From the NCBI RefSeq assembly GCF_001590925.1, contig NZ_BCTU01000014.1, positions 1-64,000 on the forward strand: a stretch of DNA of 64,000 nucleotides. Reading direction: 5' to 3'. Below the pieces are notes generated by a model. That model was not told where the DNA came from, searched no databases, and saw nothing but the letters and a program-made list of their open reading frames with translations. The stretch is from Serratia plymuthica NBRC 102599 (GTDB lineage Bacteria > Pseudomonadota > Gammaproteobacteria > Enterobacterales > Enterobacteriaceae). Positions within the stretch are counted from its first letter, which is position 1; each line of letters starts with the position of its first letter. Positions 1 to 7,537 of the stretch are shown in pieces. The position numbers were made by a program, and so were the translations under genes.

Positions 1-517
1 CGCTGCGTTCAATATCATGATGATTTAAGGGTTCAACTTCGGCGTCCGGGGTATTTTCCTTGCCGTAGAACGCATGGAATGAACCGTATTTTGCCCGCAC
101 GTAGTCAACTGTGATTTCAAAAGGCCGCAAAATCTCATCCAGTGAATACTTATATTTGCCCTCCTGCGAGTAACCCTTAGCGCTGATCCCCGCCGTGACG
201 GCCAGTGCCACCTTGCGATCTTTCATCTTATAACCGCTGCTTGAACCATAGGCCCAGCCATAGGTCAGTACATCATCCAGCCATTTCTTCAGGAGCGGCG
301 GCGAACTGAACCAGAATACCGGAAACTGCAGAACGATTTTTTCATGTTGCTCAATCAGTTGCTGCTCTTTTTCGACATCGAACTGCCAGTCTGGATAGAC
401 TTTATACAACTCATGAATGGTATAAAGATCGGGATATTTCCTCAGCTCGGTCAGCCAGGCTTTATTTATCATCGAGTTTTCAATATCAGGATGCGCGACT
501 ACCACCAGCGTTTTCAT
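1..517 (-). CDS. NAD(P)H-dependent oxidoreductase (quinone-reductase type), 3' end beyond window
   Basis: The minus-strand frame is open from ATG at 517 to the window edge (172 codons visible). It begins MKTLVVVAHPDIENSMINKAW, the N-terminus of flavodoxin-fold NAD(P)H:quinone/azo reductases. It also contains the FMN-site-like segment FPVFWFSSPPLLKKWLDDV and a family-typical YGSSSGYKMKDRK loop. Such enzymes use FMN for two-electron reduction of quinones or azo compounds in the cytosol. The gene is divergent from the HxlR regulator at 623 with 105 bp between them, a standard regulator/target pair for electrophile or quinone stress. The physiological substrate cannot be inferred. The C-terminus is outside the window. 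Confidence 0.85.
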   Translation of the reverse strand, partial: MKTLVVVAHPDIENSMINKAWLTELRKYPDLYTIHELYKVYPDWQFDVEKEQQLIEQHEKIVLQFPVFWFSSPPLLKKWLDDVLTYGWAYGSSSGYKMKDRKVALAVTAGISAKGYSQEGKYKYSLDEILRPFEITVDYVRAKYGSFHAFYGKENTPDAEVEPLNHHDIERS

Positions 518-622
518 TCAGACTTCCCCTTTCAATGAGTTCACCGGGGCATCATATGCTATGCTTTATTAATGTAAAATACGCACACTGACTACATATA
601 CTAACCTTTAGGAAAGTATCAA

Positions 623-991
623 ATGAACGTTGAAGATATCTGCAGCCCAACGGGCATCGACCTCGAACAGACCGGATATGGCTATACGCTGTCGGTGATC
701 AGCGGGAAATACAAAATGATTATTATGTACTGGTTGGCGCAATATAAACCGGTATTACGCTTCAACGAATTGCAGCGCTGCATCGGCACCATTTCTTATA
801 AAACGCTAAGCTCGACGTTAAAAGAGCTGGAAAGAGACGGCATCGTCATCAGAAAGGAATATCCGCAGATCCCGCCCAAGGTCGAATACAGCCTCTCGGA
901 ACGAGGCCGCACGTTGATCCCGGTCATCGATATGATGTGTGCCTGGGGGGAAACTCACCGCGCTCAAGCGCTCAGCCCTGCGGGCGAATAA
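623..991 (+). CDS. HxlR-family winged-helix transcriptional regulator
   Basis: The product is 122 residues, a single HxlR (DUF24) winged-helix domain. The recognition region is ISYKTLSSTLKELERDGIVIRKEY and the wing is PPKVEYSLSERGRTLIPV, both family-typical. Cys7 sits just before the domain, close to the redox-sensing N-terminal Cys of YodB-type members, so thiol-based sensing of quinones or aldehydes is plausible (inference). AGGAAA lies about 8 nt before the ATG. It probably controls the divergent oxidoreductase and itself. The last 13 codons are duplicated imperfectly at 2355-2404 beyond the toxin/immunity cassette. The same bases read on the minus strand could encode the C-terminus of the MarR-GNAT protein. 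Confidence 0.88.
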   Translation: MNVEDICSPTGIDLEQTGYGYTLSVISGKYKMIIMYWLAQYKPVLRFNELQRCIGTISYKTLSSTLKELERDGIVIRKEYPQIPPKVEYSLSERGRTLIPVIDMMCAWGETHRAQALSPAGE

Positions 992-1002
992 ATAATTGTT
1001 CG
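953..1002. repeat. Left copy of 50-bp imperfect direct repeat flanking cassette 1
   Basis: This segment is the 3' end of the HxlR gene plus 11 bp. It matches 2355-2404 at 44 of 50 positions, counted by eye, with constant offset 1402. The longest exact stretch is positions 985-1002. The repeat encloses the AT-rich toxin/immunity pair. No transposase or terminal inverted repeat accompanies it. Confidence 0.85.
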
Positions 1003-1019
1003 CCCCCCTACTTTCCAGA

Positions 1020-1056
1020 GCCGCCTGCGAGGATCAGATCCCGCAGGCGGCTTTCC
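1020..1056 (+). terminator. Rho-independent terminator after the HxlR gene
   Basis: GCCGCCTGCG (1020-1029) pairs with CGCAGGCGGC (1042-1051). An inner GGATC/GATCC pairing extends the stem, and CTTTCC follows. It lies 28 bp past the HxlR stop. The T tract is short, so termination may be partial. Confidence 0.6.
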
Positions 1057-1105
1057 ACATAACCTGTGGCTTATGTGCACCAATGTAGCGGAGAGCTAAA
1101 GCTAG

Positions 1106-1534
1106 TCAGTTCTGCCAGTTAATCATCTCGTCAAGGCCGGACAACAATGCAGGAAAGTAGCTCTGGTCAAGGTAGAATGTATCAGTGACTTTGACGCTGT
1201 CTGCATTATCTTCAGGCTTCATCATGATATTTACTTCCGCAGCATCATGATGGCCAACCTGCCTGATCTGTAAACTAAAATGACGTTCTAAACTGTCAAA
1301 GAAAATATCAGAATGCGGATTTTGTTCAATTAGACTCTCATAGAGAGATTGAAGCTCGTCCTTTAAATTAATGAGTTCAGAAACTGTAAATGCAGTGCTA
1401 TACTGTATCGTTAATACAGGAAGTTTGTATTCCACAAACGTTTTTATCCAGTCATCTGATAGATCTTCTTCTGTATATTCTCTTTCATAAGACGACAACC
1501 GAAACTCCAATGTCCCAACGTTTATATCAATCAT
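1106..1534 (-). CDS. WapI-like immunity protein (putative)
   Basis: Small acidic cytosolic protein, 142 residues from ATG 1534 (AGAGG 5 nt upstream; an in-frame GTG at 1540 has no advantage). The pattern SYEREYTEEDLSDDWIKTFV, then a helix SELINLKDELQSLYESL, then a beta segment RHFSLQIRQVG and a C-terminal LLSGLDEMINW, resembles the WapI family of immunity proteins as I recall it. The gene starts 8 bp after the upstream toxin-like gene's stop and is co-transcribed with it, the usual order in effector/immunity pairs. Base composition is markedly AT-rich relative to flanking genes, which suggests acquisition. Binding of the upstream product is inference from position and family resemblance. Confidence 0.6.
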   Translation of the reverse strand: MIDINVGTLEFRLSSYEREYTEEDLSDDWIKTFVEYKLPVLTIQYSTAFTVSELINLKDELQSLYESLIEQNPHSDIFFDSLERHFSLQIRQVGHHDAAEVNIMMKPEDNADSVKVTDTFYLDQSYFPALLSGLDEMINWQN

Positions 1535-1542
1535 AATCACCT

Positions 1543-2217
1543 CTAAAAATACTGAAAATGACTGATTGTCCAGTCTTTTTCACGGACAAGGACTTCAAGA
1601 GTATATTTTTTATAATAATATGTTCCTTTTGCCTGCTTGTTTTCAACAAGCTTATACATTTCAGTTTCATAGCGAAAATACCCTACTTTTTTATGCGGGT
1701 CTGGCATTCTGCGTCCATAGCGAATCGCTTTTTCCTGAAGCTGCAAAGGCAAATAGCGCCCGGGGTTATACATATGTTTCGCAGAGGTTTCTGTCATTTT
1801 AAGATTCCGGGCTGACAGACCCATTTTTAACCGACCACGTAAGAAACTGACTGTACTCTGACTGAGTTTTACGGTGACAGTTGTTCTGGCCCCGCTTTGC
1901 AACAATGCCCTGCCAGCTACGAAGATACGAAAAATACCGGCTGCCAGTAATACAATATCGGTTGGATCAATCAGCGGTGATTCTAGCGGAGCTTCTTCCA
2001 GGCTGACAAAAGTGCCATCAGTATCATAAATTCGCCACAGACCGGGAGCCTGTGAAACGGAATAACCAATGCACATCCCGCTTTCGTCATCAGTTATTGG
2101 TTTGGCATTATGGGGTAAAAGTCGGGGACGGATTTCAAAAAACTCACCCGGTGGCAACCGGGACTGAAAGGTATAATAACGACCGAGTTCTTCTCTGACT
2201 GCAAGTCCTGTTGCCAT
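1543..2217 (-). CDS. Polymorphic-toxin-like protein with BECR-type RNase-like C-terminus (putative)
   Basis: The product is 224 residues. Residues 1-80 are not recognised. About 85-108 is hydrophobic (PTDIVLLAAGIFRIFVAGRALL), as in pre-toxin linkers. The C-terminal ~75 residues run NPGRYLPLQLQEKAIRYG, PDPHKKVGYFRYE, then YTLEVLVREKDWTISHFQY. This resembles contact-dependent or Rhs-type toxins of the barnase/EndoU/colicin/RelE (BECR) fold, which are generally RNases. No PAAR, Rhs repeat or signal peptide is present, so it would have to be delivered as cargo or be an orphan. The start ATG 2217 has AAGGGA about 9 nt upstream, inside a strong hairpin. The activity is inferred and not demonstrated. 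Confidence 0.5.
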   Translation of the reverse strand: MATGLAVREELGRYYTFQSRLPPGEFFEIRPRLLPHNAKPITDDESGMCIGYSVSQAPGLWRIYDTDGTFVSLEEAPLESPLIDPTDIVLLAAGIFRIFVAGRALLQSGARTTVTVKLSQSTVSFLRGRLKMGLSARNLKMTETSAKHMYNPGRYLPLQLQEKAIRYGRRMPDPHKKVGYFRYETEMYKLVENKQAKGTYYYKKYTLEVLVREKDWTISHFQYF

Positions 2218-2218
2218 A

Positions 2219-2254
2219 ATATGATCCCTTTTGATCTATCAGAAGGGATCATAT
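2219..2254. promoter_or_regulatory. 36-bp near-perfect palindrome overlapping the toxin ribosome-binding site
   Basis: ATATGATCCCTT (2219-2230) and AAGGGATCATAT (2243-2254) are exact inverse complements, and an inner TGAT/ATCA pair lies at 2232-2241. Read as minus-strand RNA, the AAGGGA ribosome-binding site of the toxin gene is in the downstream arm, one base before the ATG side. It could be a translational lock, a dyad operator or an element end. Confidence 0.7.
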
Positions 2255-2354
2255 AACACTTTTTTCAGTACTACTCCATCTTGGCTGGTGGGTGAGAACG
2301 GGCGACTGGGAACCAAACCCAAACCGGTGGAAGATGTTGCTGACCTGTCATGGG

Positions 2355-2404
2355 ACTCATCGCGTTGTAGCGCTTAGCCCTGCGGACGAATAAATAATTG
2401 TTCG
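2355..2404. repeat. Right copy of direct repeat flanking cassette 1 (HxlR 3'-end remnant)
   Basis: Read on the plus strand in the frame of the left copy, it encodes THRVVALSPADE then stop, against THRAQALSPAGE in the intact HxlR gene. On the minus strand the same bases encode the genuine C-terminus (EQLFIRPQG, stop at 2374-2376) of the MarR-GNAT gene. It is therefore both a pseudogene remnant and live coding sequence. Confidence 0.85.
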
Positions 2405-3333
2405 GTCATCGGTTGGCCCCACTGTTCACCCTGCTGCTCTTCTACAAGGACAAAGCCGACGCTTTCATACAGATGCCGGGCCGCATCCAGCCCTTTGAAC
2501 GTCCACAGGTGCGTTTCACGGAATCCGCGTTCGTCGCAAAAGGCCACCGCCCGGTTCAGCAATTTCCGGCCCACGCCGCTGCCGCGCAGGCTGTCATCGA
2601 TGATAAAGGCACGCAGATGGGCGCGATTATCGCCCAGTGACTCGCCGTCGATGGAAACCGAACCGACAATACGGCCGTCGCTGAGCGCAGACCAGGTCTC
2701 GTTCAGCGGATGAGACAGGCGCCCGGCGAGATCGGCCAGCGCCGCCCCTACTGTAGATTCAAAAAATGCGCCGAACCCAACCGTCCGCGAATAATACTGC
2801 ATATGCATTTCCAGCGTTCTGGCGACAAAACCGGGCCGGTAACCACTGGTAATCTCTACCTCAGGTACCGGCAACGCCCCGTCACCGACCCGGTGCGCGC
2901 GCAATGCGGCAGCATAGGTTTGCAGACCGGCGGCAATGCCGGCACCGGCCGCCGCCGGCAGAGTGCCCAGCGCATTCAGCACCTGCCGTTCGGCAAAGCG
3001 ATTAATCCCCGCCAAGGTTTGCCGCCCTTGTTCCGTCAGCCGCAGAATTTTCTCCCGCGCGTCGCGCTCGCTGGGTTGCGTAACCAGTTCCCCCGCCTTG
3101 ATTAACTTGTTCAGCATGCGGCTGACGCTGGATTTTTCCAGATTGAGCACCGTACACAGCTGCGCGGCGGTATCAACCTGCCGATCGCCGATTTCGATCA
3201 ACGCATGCACGGCGGAAGGCGGCAAATCTGTCCCCGCCAGAGTGCTGCCCATAAAACCCAGCTCGCGCACCAGATGGCGTGACGCATCCCTGATAGGCTG
3301 CAAATAAAGACGGCTCTCGGCGGTGGGCATCAT
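2374..3333 (-). CDS. MarR-family regulator fused to GNAT N-acetyltransferase
   Basis: The product is 319 residues. The N-terminal ~150 residues are a MarR winged helix (AAQLCTVLNLEKSSVSRMLNKLIKAGELV, wing SERDAREKILRLTEQG). The C-terminal ~150 residues are a GNAT fold with acetyl-CoA loop DSLRGSGVGRKLLNRAVAF. These fusions are common and regulate their own small operons; the acetylated substrate is usually unknown. The start ATG 3333 is chosen because GGAG lies 8 nt upstream; a longer in-frame reading to 3405 would overlap the preceding gene and lacks a ribosome-binding site. An inverted repeat at 3352-3366 suggests autoregulation. It lies downstream of and in the same direction as the NepI-like exporter, which it may also control. 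Confidence 0.87.
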   Translation of the reverse strand: MMPTAESRLYLQPIRDASRHLVRELGFMGSTLAGTDLPPSAVHALIEIGDRQVDTAAQLCTVLNLEKSSVSRMLNKLIKAGELVTQPSERDAREKILRLTEQGRQTLAGINRFAERQVLNALGTLPAAAGAGIAAGLQTYAAALRAHRVGDGALPVPEVEITSGYRPGFVARTLEMHMQYYSRTVGFGAFFESTVGAALADLAGRLSHPLNETWSALSDGRIVGSVSIDGESLGDNRAHLRAFIIDDSLRGSGVGRKLLNRAVAFCDERGFRETHLWTFKGLDAARHLYESVGFVLVEEQQGEQWGQPMTEQLFIRPQG

Positions 3334-3351
3334 AATGGTCGCTCCAATAAA

Positions 3352-3366
3352 GTTGCATAATACAAC
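3352..3366. promoter_or_regulatory. MarR-type operator candidate
   Basis: GTTGCATAATACAAC is an imperfect palindrome (GTTG...CAAC arms, AT-rich centre). It lies 19 bp upstream of the MarR-GNAT start codon, in the 68-bp gap after the exporter gene. MarR proteins typically bind such 15-20 bp dyads near their own promoter. Confidence 0.45.
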
Positions 3367-3401
3367 TATATCAGAGAAAGCCACAAATTCAAGAGTACGA
3401 A

Positions 3402-4592
3402 TCAAAACCCCTGCTCTGGCCGTTGCAGGCGGCGTCCGCTTCCTATCACTCCCGCCGCCAGCATCAGTAAAACTGCGCCGCCGACCAACGGTGCGGCCAC
3501 GCCGATGGCATCCAGCAAATGCCCGCCGACAGCCCCGCCCAGCATGATGGCTAACTGAATGGATGCCACCATCAGGCCACCGCCGCTCTCCGGTTCGTCA
3601 TTAATCTCTCTGGCAAGCCAGGTAGACCAGCACACCGGAATGGCCGCGTTCAGCATGCCCCATCCGACCATCATCAGCGCAACACCAGCAAATACATGGC
3701 CCGCGCCGACCATGCCGAGGGTCACCACCGCCAGGCCGACCGGCAACCAAACCAGCAGCCGATACAGGTGATTGCGCTGCAGCATGGCGCTGGCGAAATG
3801 CGTGCCTGCGAAACCTGCAGCCCCCAGGCCCAACAACAGCAAGGAGAGTTTGTTTGAGTCAACACCGGTCGTGCCTTCCAGAAAAGGACGGAAATAGGTA
3901 AATGCGGCAAAGGCACCGGCAAAGGTCAGCATGACCGCGAGCATACCTATGGCGACATAGCGGCGTTTGAGCAAACCGAACAGGCGTGTGAGCGGAATGC
4001 TGGCCTGTGGCGGCATCGACGGCAGGCTTTTCGCCTGCCAGACGAGGTTAATCAAAACCAGGGGAACCAGGCCCGCAAACACCCAACGCCATCCGAAGTG
4101 CCCCCCCATATAAGCGCCAATCGGTGCTGCAAATGCGGTGGCGACCGCATTACCCATGTAAATGGCGCCGAGCGCGTTGGGGACCCGGTGCGCAGGAACC
4201 AGGCGGATCACCGTGGCGGTAGCCAGCGACCAGAAACCGCCCACGGCCAAACCCAACAGTGCGCGGGCGACCATTAACAAGGAAAAGCTGGGTGCCAGAG
4301 CGATCAAAATCAGTGACAACAGCATAAGCACCGTCATGCTCATCAGTACATAGCGGCGATCAAAGCGGCCTGCTATCGGGCCGATAAACAAGCTGGCCAA
4401 CACGGCGAACAAACCTGAGATGGAAATTGCCTGCCCGGCCATGCCCTGCGTAGCATGCAGATCGCCGGCGATAGGCGTCAGCAGGCTGACAGGCATAAAC
4501 TCTGAGGCGATCAGTAGCGCAACGCACAGCGCCATGGAGCCGACGGCACTCGCCAGAGAACCTCCTGACGAGGATCGGGTTGAGGTGGTCAT
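3402..4592 (-). CDS. MFS (DHA1) exporter, NepI-like purine ribonucleoside efflux pump
   Basis: The product is 396 residues, the same length as E. coli NepI. Shared-looking segments are EFMPVSLLTPIAGDL, RYVLMSMTVLM, RALLGLAVGGFWSLATATVIRLVP, GWRWVFAGLVP, and FAGAFAAFTYFRPF. About 12 hydrophobic segments are visible, as expected for an inner-membrane DHA1 proton antiporter. NepI exports purine ribonucleosides such as inosine; the substrate here is inferred from resemblance only. GGAG lies 6 nt before the ATG at 4592. The MarR-GNAT gene follows in the same direction. AraJ-like arabinose or drug exporters are an alternative. Confidence 0.72.
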   Translation of the reverse strand: MTTSTRSSSGGSLASAVGSMALCVALLIASEFMPVSLLTPIAGDLHATQGMAGQAISISGLFAVLASLFIGPIAGRFDRRYVLMSMTVLMLLSLILIALAPSFSLLMVARALLGLAVGGFWSLATATVIRLVPAHRVPNALGAIYMGNAVATAFAAPIGAYMGGHFGWRWVFAGLVPLVLINLVWQAKSLPSMPPQASIPLTRLFGLLKRRYVAIGMLAVMLTFAGAFAAFTYFRPFLEGTTGVDSNKLSLLLLGLGAAGFAGTHFASAMLQRNHLYRLLVWLPVGLAVVTLGMVGAGHVFAGVALMMVGWGMLNAAIPVCWSTWLAREINDEPESGGGLMVASIQLAIMLGGAVGGHLLDAIGVAAPLVGGAVLLMLAAGVIGSGRRLQRPEQGF

Positions 4593-4667
4593 GGGTTACT
4601 CCGAAACAAAATAAGGTGTTGTGAAGACCGCGCCAATGCGCGGCCTTAGATTGCGGAGACGAAACGC

Positions 4668-5696
4668 TTACTTCAGATTGCTATGGAAGAAGGAAGCCAG
4701 CTTGGCAAAAGGGATCAGGTCGGTACGGTCGTACAGATCCACATGGCCGGCACCCGGCACTATGACCAGTTCTTTCGGTTGACCGGCCAGTTTATAGGCC
4801 TCTTCGCTGAACTCACGCGAGTGGGCTTCAGAACCCGTGATGAACAGCATCGGACGAGGAGAGATCGTCTCAATGTCGTTGAACGGATAGAAGTTCAGGA
4901 ACTTGACGATACTGGTCAGCGTCGGATGGGTAGTCAGCGTCGGTGACGAACCTTTAGGGGTGAATTCGCCGCGCGGCGTGCGGTAGTAGTCATAGAACTC
5001 ACGTTGAATAGCCGGCGTGTCCGCTGTCAATTCATGCACAGTACCACTGACGTATTCGGTTTTTCCGCCCGCGAACTCCACATCACGCTGTTCGGATGCG
5101 GCGGCGATCATCTGCTTTCTCTGCTCCAGCGTTTGCGAATGTTTCAGTCCATTGCGCACTGCCGCACCCATATCATACATACTGACCGTCGCAACGGCTT
5201 TGATGCGCGAGTCGATTTTCGCGGCGCTGATGACGAAGCTGCCGCTTCCGCAAATGCCCAGCACGCCAATCTGCTCTTTATCAACCCAAGGTTGGGTTCT
5301 CAGGTAGTCAACCGCTGCGCTGAATGCTTCCGCGTAAAGGTCTGGCGCAACGACGTTACGGGGTTGCCCCTCACTCTCACCCCAGAAAGACTGATCGATA
5401 GCGAGGGTGACAAAACCTTGCTCAGCGAGCTTCTGCGCATAAAGGTTCGAACTCTGCTCTTTCACCGCCCCCATCGGGTGACCAATGACTATCGCGGGAT
5501 AGTCGGTGCCCTGCTTCCGATTCTTGGGCATATAAAGGTTCCCTACAATCTTCATTTTGAATTGATTGTTAAAGGTGACCTTTTGCGTCGTTACCTTATC
5601 GCTCCGGTAAAAGTTATTTGCGCCGTTAGACATATCGGCTGCCATAGAGGTGAATGAACTGACCAGCAGGGCCAGGGATAACGCTATTTTCTTCAT
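4668..5696 (-). CDS. Exported alpha/beta hydrolase of the YcjY / dienelactone-hydrolase group
   Basis: The product is 342 residues from ATG 5696 (GAGAG upstream). The first ~20 residues (MKKIALSLALLVSSFTSMAA) form a clear Sec signal peptide, so it acts in the periplasm. The hydrolase core shows NLYMPKN, VIGHPMGAVKEQ, the nucleophile elbow GICGSG with Cys149 in place of Ser, a strand FITGSEAHSREFS and the catalytic-His segment GAGHVDLYD. Cys as nucleophile is known in dienelactone-hydrolase-type enzymes. The substrate is unknown. It is divergent from the LysR gene at 6002, its probable regulator. A further in-frame ATG-like start at 5765 would place non-signal sequence before the signal peptide and was rejected. 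Confidence 0.82.
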   Translation of the reverse strand: MKKIALSLALLVSSFTSMAADMSNGANNFYRSDKVTTQKVTFNNQFKMKIVGNLYMPKNRKQGTDYPAIVIGHPMGAVKEQSSNLYAQKLAEQGFVTLAIDQSFWGESEGQPRNVVAPDLYAEAFSAAVDYLRTQPWVDKEQIGVLGICGSGSFVISAAKIDSRIKAVATVSMYDMGAAVRNGLKHSQTLEQRKQMIAAASEQRDVEFAGGKTEYVSGTVHELTADTPAIQREFYDYYRTPRGEFTPKGSSPTLTTHPTLTSIVKFLNFYPFNDIETISPRPMLFITGSEAHSREFSEEAYKLAGQPKELVIVPGAGHVDLYDRTDLIPFAKLASFFHSNLK

Positions 5697-6001
5697 CGGA
5701 TTACTCTCGGTTGAAATAGTGAAGTTAATTTCTTCGGTATTGGTATAAGTAAATCGGGGAATCAAAAATCAAACCTGAACGCGGGTCATTTATGTAAACG
5801 ACTCATTTCAAGTTGATGTAAAGGGCCTGTCGACGCAGTCAATATAGCAACAATGATTAGAACAATTAATGCCAAAAATCTTTACGCTTTTGTGAGAGAA
5901 ATTCATCAATGGTTTTCCCTCAGCCTGCATTTGGGTAAGATGATATGCACTCAGGCACCCGCCCAATCAACACCTGAACCCAGCCCCAGAGGAGAAGCAA
6001 A
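5697..6001. promoter_or_regulatory. Divergent promoter region, hydrolase / LysR gene
   Basis: This is a 305-bp gap between divergently transcribed genes and presumably holds both promoters and the LysR-protein site. GAGGAGAAGCAAA directly precedes the LysR ATG. No convincing T-N11-A palindrome or other feature was seen. Confidence 0.4.
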
Positions 6002-6892
6002 ATGGATGATCTTAAAGCCTTTCTGTGCATTGCCAGATTGCAGAGCTTTACCAAAGCGGCGGCGGAGATTGGCGTCACCCCTTCAGCTCTGAGCCACACG
6101 ATCAAAACGCTGGAGGAAAAACTGGGGTATCGGTTGCTGACCCGAACCACCCGCAGCGTGGCCCCCACCGAAGAAGGCGAAATGCTTATGCGTAGCCTGG
6201 GGCCCTTATTCGAGCAGATAAACGATGAGCTGGAAAAGTTGGGGGCGATGAGGGACACACCGAGTGGGACGATTCGCTTGACCGGTGCCGATGATTCCGT
6301 TCAGTACCTGATTCGGCCGGTGTTGGCGGATTTTCTAAAAAAATATCCTGAGATTAATATTGAAATCGGTATCGATTACGGCTTTACCAATATCGTCCAG
6401 GAGCGCTTTGATGCGGGTATACGCTTGGGCGAGTCTATTGACAAGGACATGGTGGCGGTAAGGATCAGCCGGGACTGGCGATTGTGCGTGGTGGCGACGC
6501 CCGCTTATTTCCAGCAATATTCCGCCCCGCAAACCCCTAACGATCTTATCCGGCATAACTGCATTAATATCCGTCATTCAATCACCAGCGGCGTTTATGC
6601 CTGGGAATTTGAAAAAGGCAAACGTCAGTTCAGCGTAAAAGTTAAGGGGCAATTCACGGCAAACAGCACTCTGCATCAGTTAGACGCCGTGCTGGCGGGC
6701 ATCGGCATTGCTTACCTACCCGATTACCTGGTCGCCCCTTATCTCCAGAGTGGGCAACTGACAGAAATCCTCGCTGAATGGTGCCCGTATTTTCAGGGGT
6801 ATCACCTTTATTATCCTCATCGCCGCCACGGTTCGCCGGCCTTTATGGCCCTGGTTGATATCCTGAAGGAAAATTACCGCAAGACTCTTTAG
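6002..6892 (+). CDS. LysR-family transcriptional regulator
   Basis: The product is 296 residues, the usual LTTR length. The N-terminal helix-turn-helix is [59 protein letters not shown]; residues ~90-290 form the periplasmic-binding-protein-like effector domain. The wing sequence [13 protein letters not shown] places it in the large AaeR/DmlR-like subgroup. A strong GGAGA ribosome-binding site precedes the ATG. It is divergent from the exported YcjY-like hydrolase, which is its likely target. The effector cannot be guessed. Confidence 0.9.
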   Translation: MDDLKAFLCIARLQSFTKAAAEIGVTPSALSHTIKTLEEKLGYRLLTRTTRSVAPTEEGEMLMRSLGPLFEQINDELEKLGAMRDTPSGTIRLTGADDSVQYLIRPVLADFLKKYPEINIEIGIDYGFTNIVQERFDAGIRLGESIDKDMVAVRISRDWRLCVVATPAYFQQYSAPQTPNDLIRHNCINIRHSITSGVYAWEFEKGKRQFSVKVKGQFTANSTLHQLDAVLAGIGIAYLPDYLVAPYLQSGQLTEILAEWCPYFQGYHLYYPHRRHGSPAFMALVDILKENYRKTL

Positions 6893-6904
6893 CCACACCG
6901 GGGT

Positions 6905-7537
6905 TTAGGCGGCGCCCTCGCCTTTTTTTAGTTCTTTCAGGTATTTGTAGACCGTCGCGCGCCCAAGGGATAACACGTTGGCGATATAATCGGCGGCGCT
7001 TTTGGCCTTGAATGCGCCTTCATTGTAGAGATCGATCACCAATCGCTTTTTTTGCTCACGGCTTAATGATGACAGCGAGGTGTTCTGAAGGCGGATCCAC
7101 TCATGCAGGAAGGTATTAATCTTCTCTTGCCAGTCATCCTTGAACAGCTGCTGCGGCTGTGGCTGCAGACGAGTCACCGACAAGAACATGTCCAGCGCGT
7201 TTCTGGCGTCCTCAAAGATGCTGGTGCTCAGGTTAACGCACAGCAGATAGCTCGGATTGCCCTGTTCATCGCGGGCGGGAATGCTCACCGAGCGCATTTT
7301 TTTGCCATCCCAGTTGAGCTTCTCGTAAGGGCCGGTGACCGGCGCGCCGCTGTTGATATCAAAATCGTCCAGGCCGGCATCGTCACCCGGTTTGCGTTTC
7401 GACAGATTATTGGCGAGGTAGGCGACTTTGTTGGTCGACAGATCGTGTATCACCACTTCCACATTAGGGAAAAACAGGGCTGCGATACCGTCGGCGACCG
7501 ACTGCAATAATTCAAGTTGAGGCGTGGGTTTCAGCAC
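6905..7537 (-). CDS. YheO/DauR-like transcriptional regulator (PAS-like plus HTH)
   Basis: The product is 210 residues from GTG 7537, preceded by GGAGA; an upstream ATG at 7609 is in frame but poorly placed for a ribosome-binding site. The first ~125 residues form the YheO-like PAS domain (LLQSVADGIAALFFPNVEVVIHDL, NPSYLLCVNLSTSIFEDAR). The C-terminal ~60 residues are the DauR-type helix-turn-helix (KKRLVIDLYNEGAFKAKSAADYIANVLSLGRATVYKYLKEL). Members such as DauR regulate D-arginine or amino-acid catabolism. It is divergent from the glutamate dehydrogenase gene 671 bp away, which makes an amino-acid signal plausible but unproven. Confidence 0.82.
   Translation of the reverse strand: MLKPTPQLELLQSVADGIAALFFPNVEVVIHDLSTNKVAYLANNLSKRKPGDDAGLDDFDINSGAPVTGPYEKLNWDGKKMRSVSIPARDEQGNPSYLLCVNLSTSIFEDARNALDMFLSVTRLQPQPQQLFKDDWQEKINTFLHEWIRLQNTSLSSLSREQKKRLVIDLYNEGAFKAKSAADYIANVLSLGRATVYKYLKELKKGEGAA

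Noticed and set aside
953..2404. Cassette 1 as a classical transposon
   Set aside because: No transposase or terminal inverted repeats; the 50-bp repeats are long, diverged and coding, unlike target-site duplications.
3334..3405. N-terminal extension of the MarR-GNAT protein
   Set aside because: Overlaps the exporter gene, includes the operator-like dyad and lacks a ribosome-binding site; ATG 3333 is well supported.
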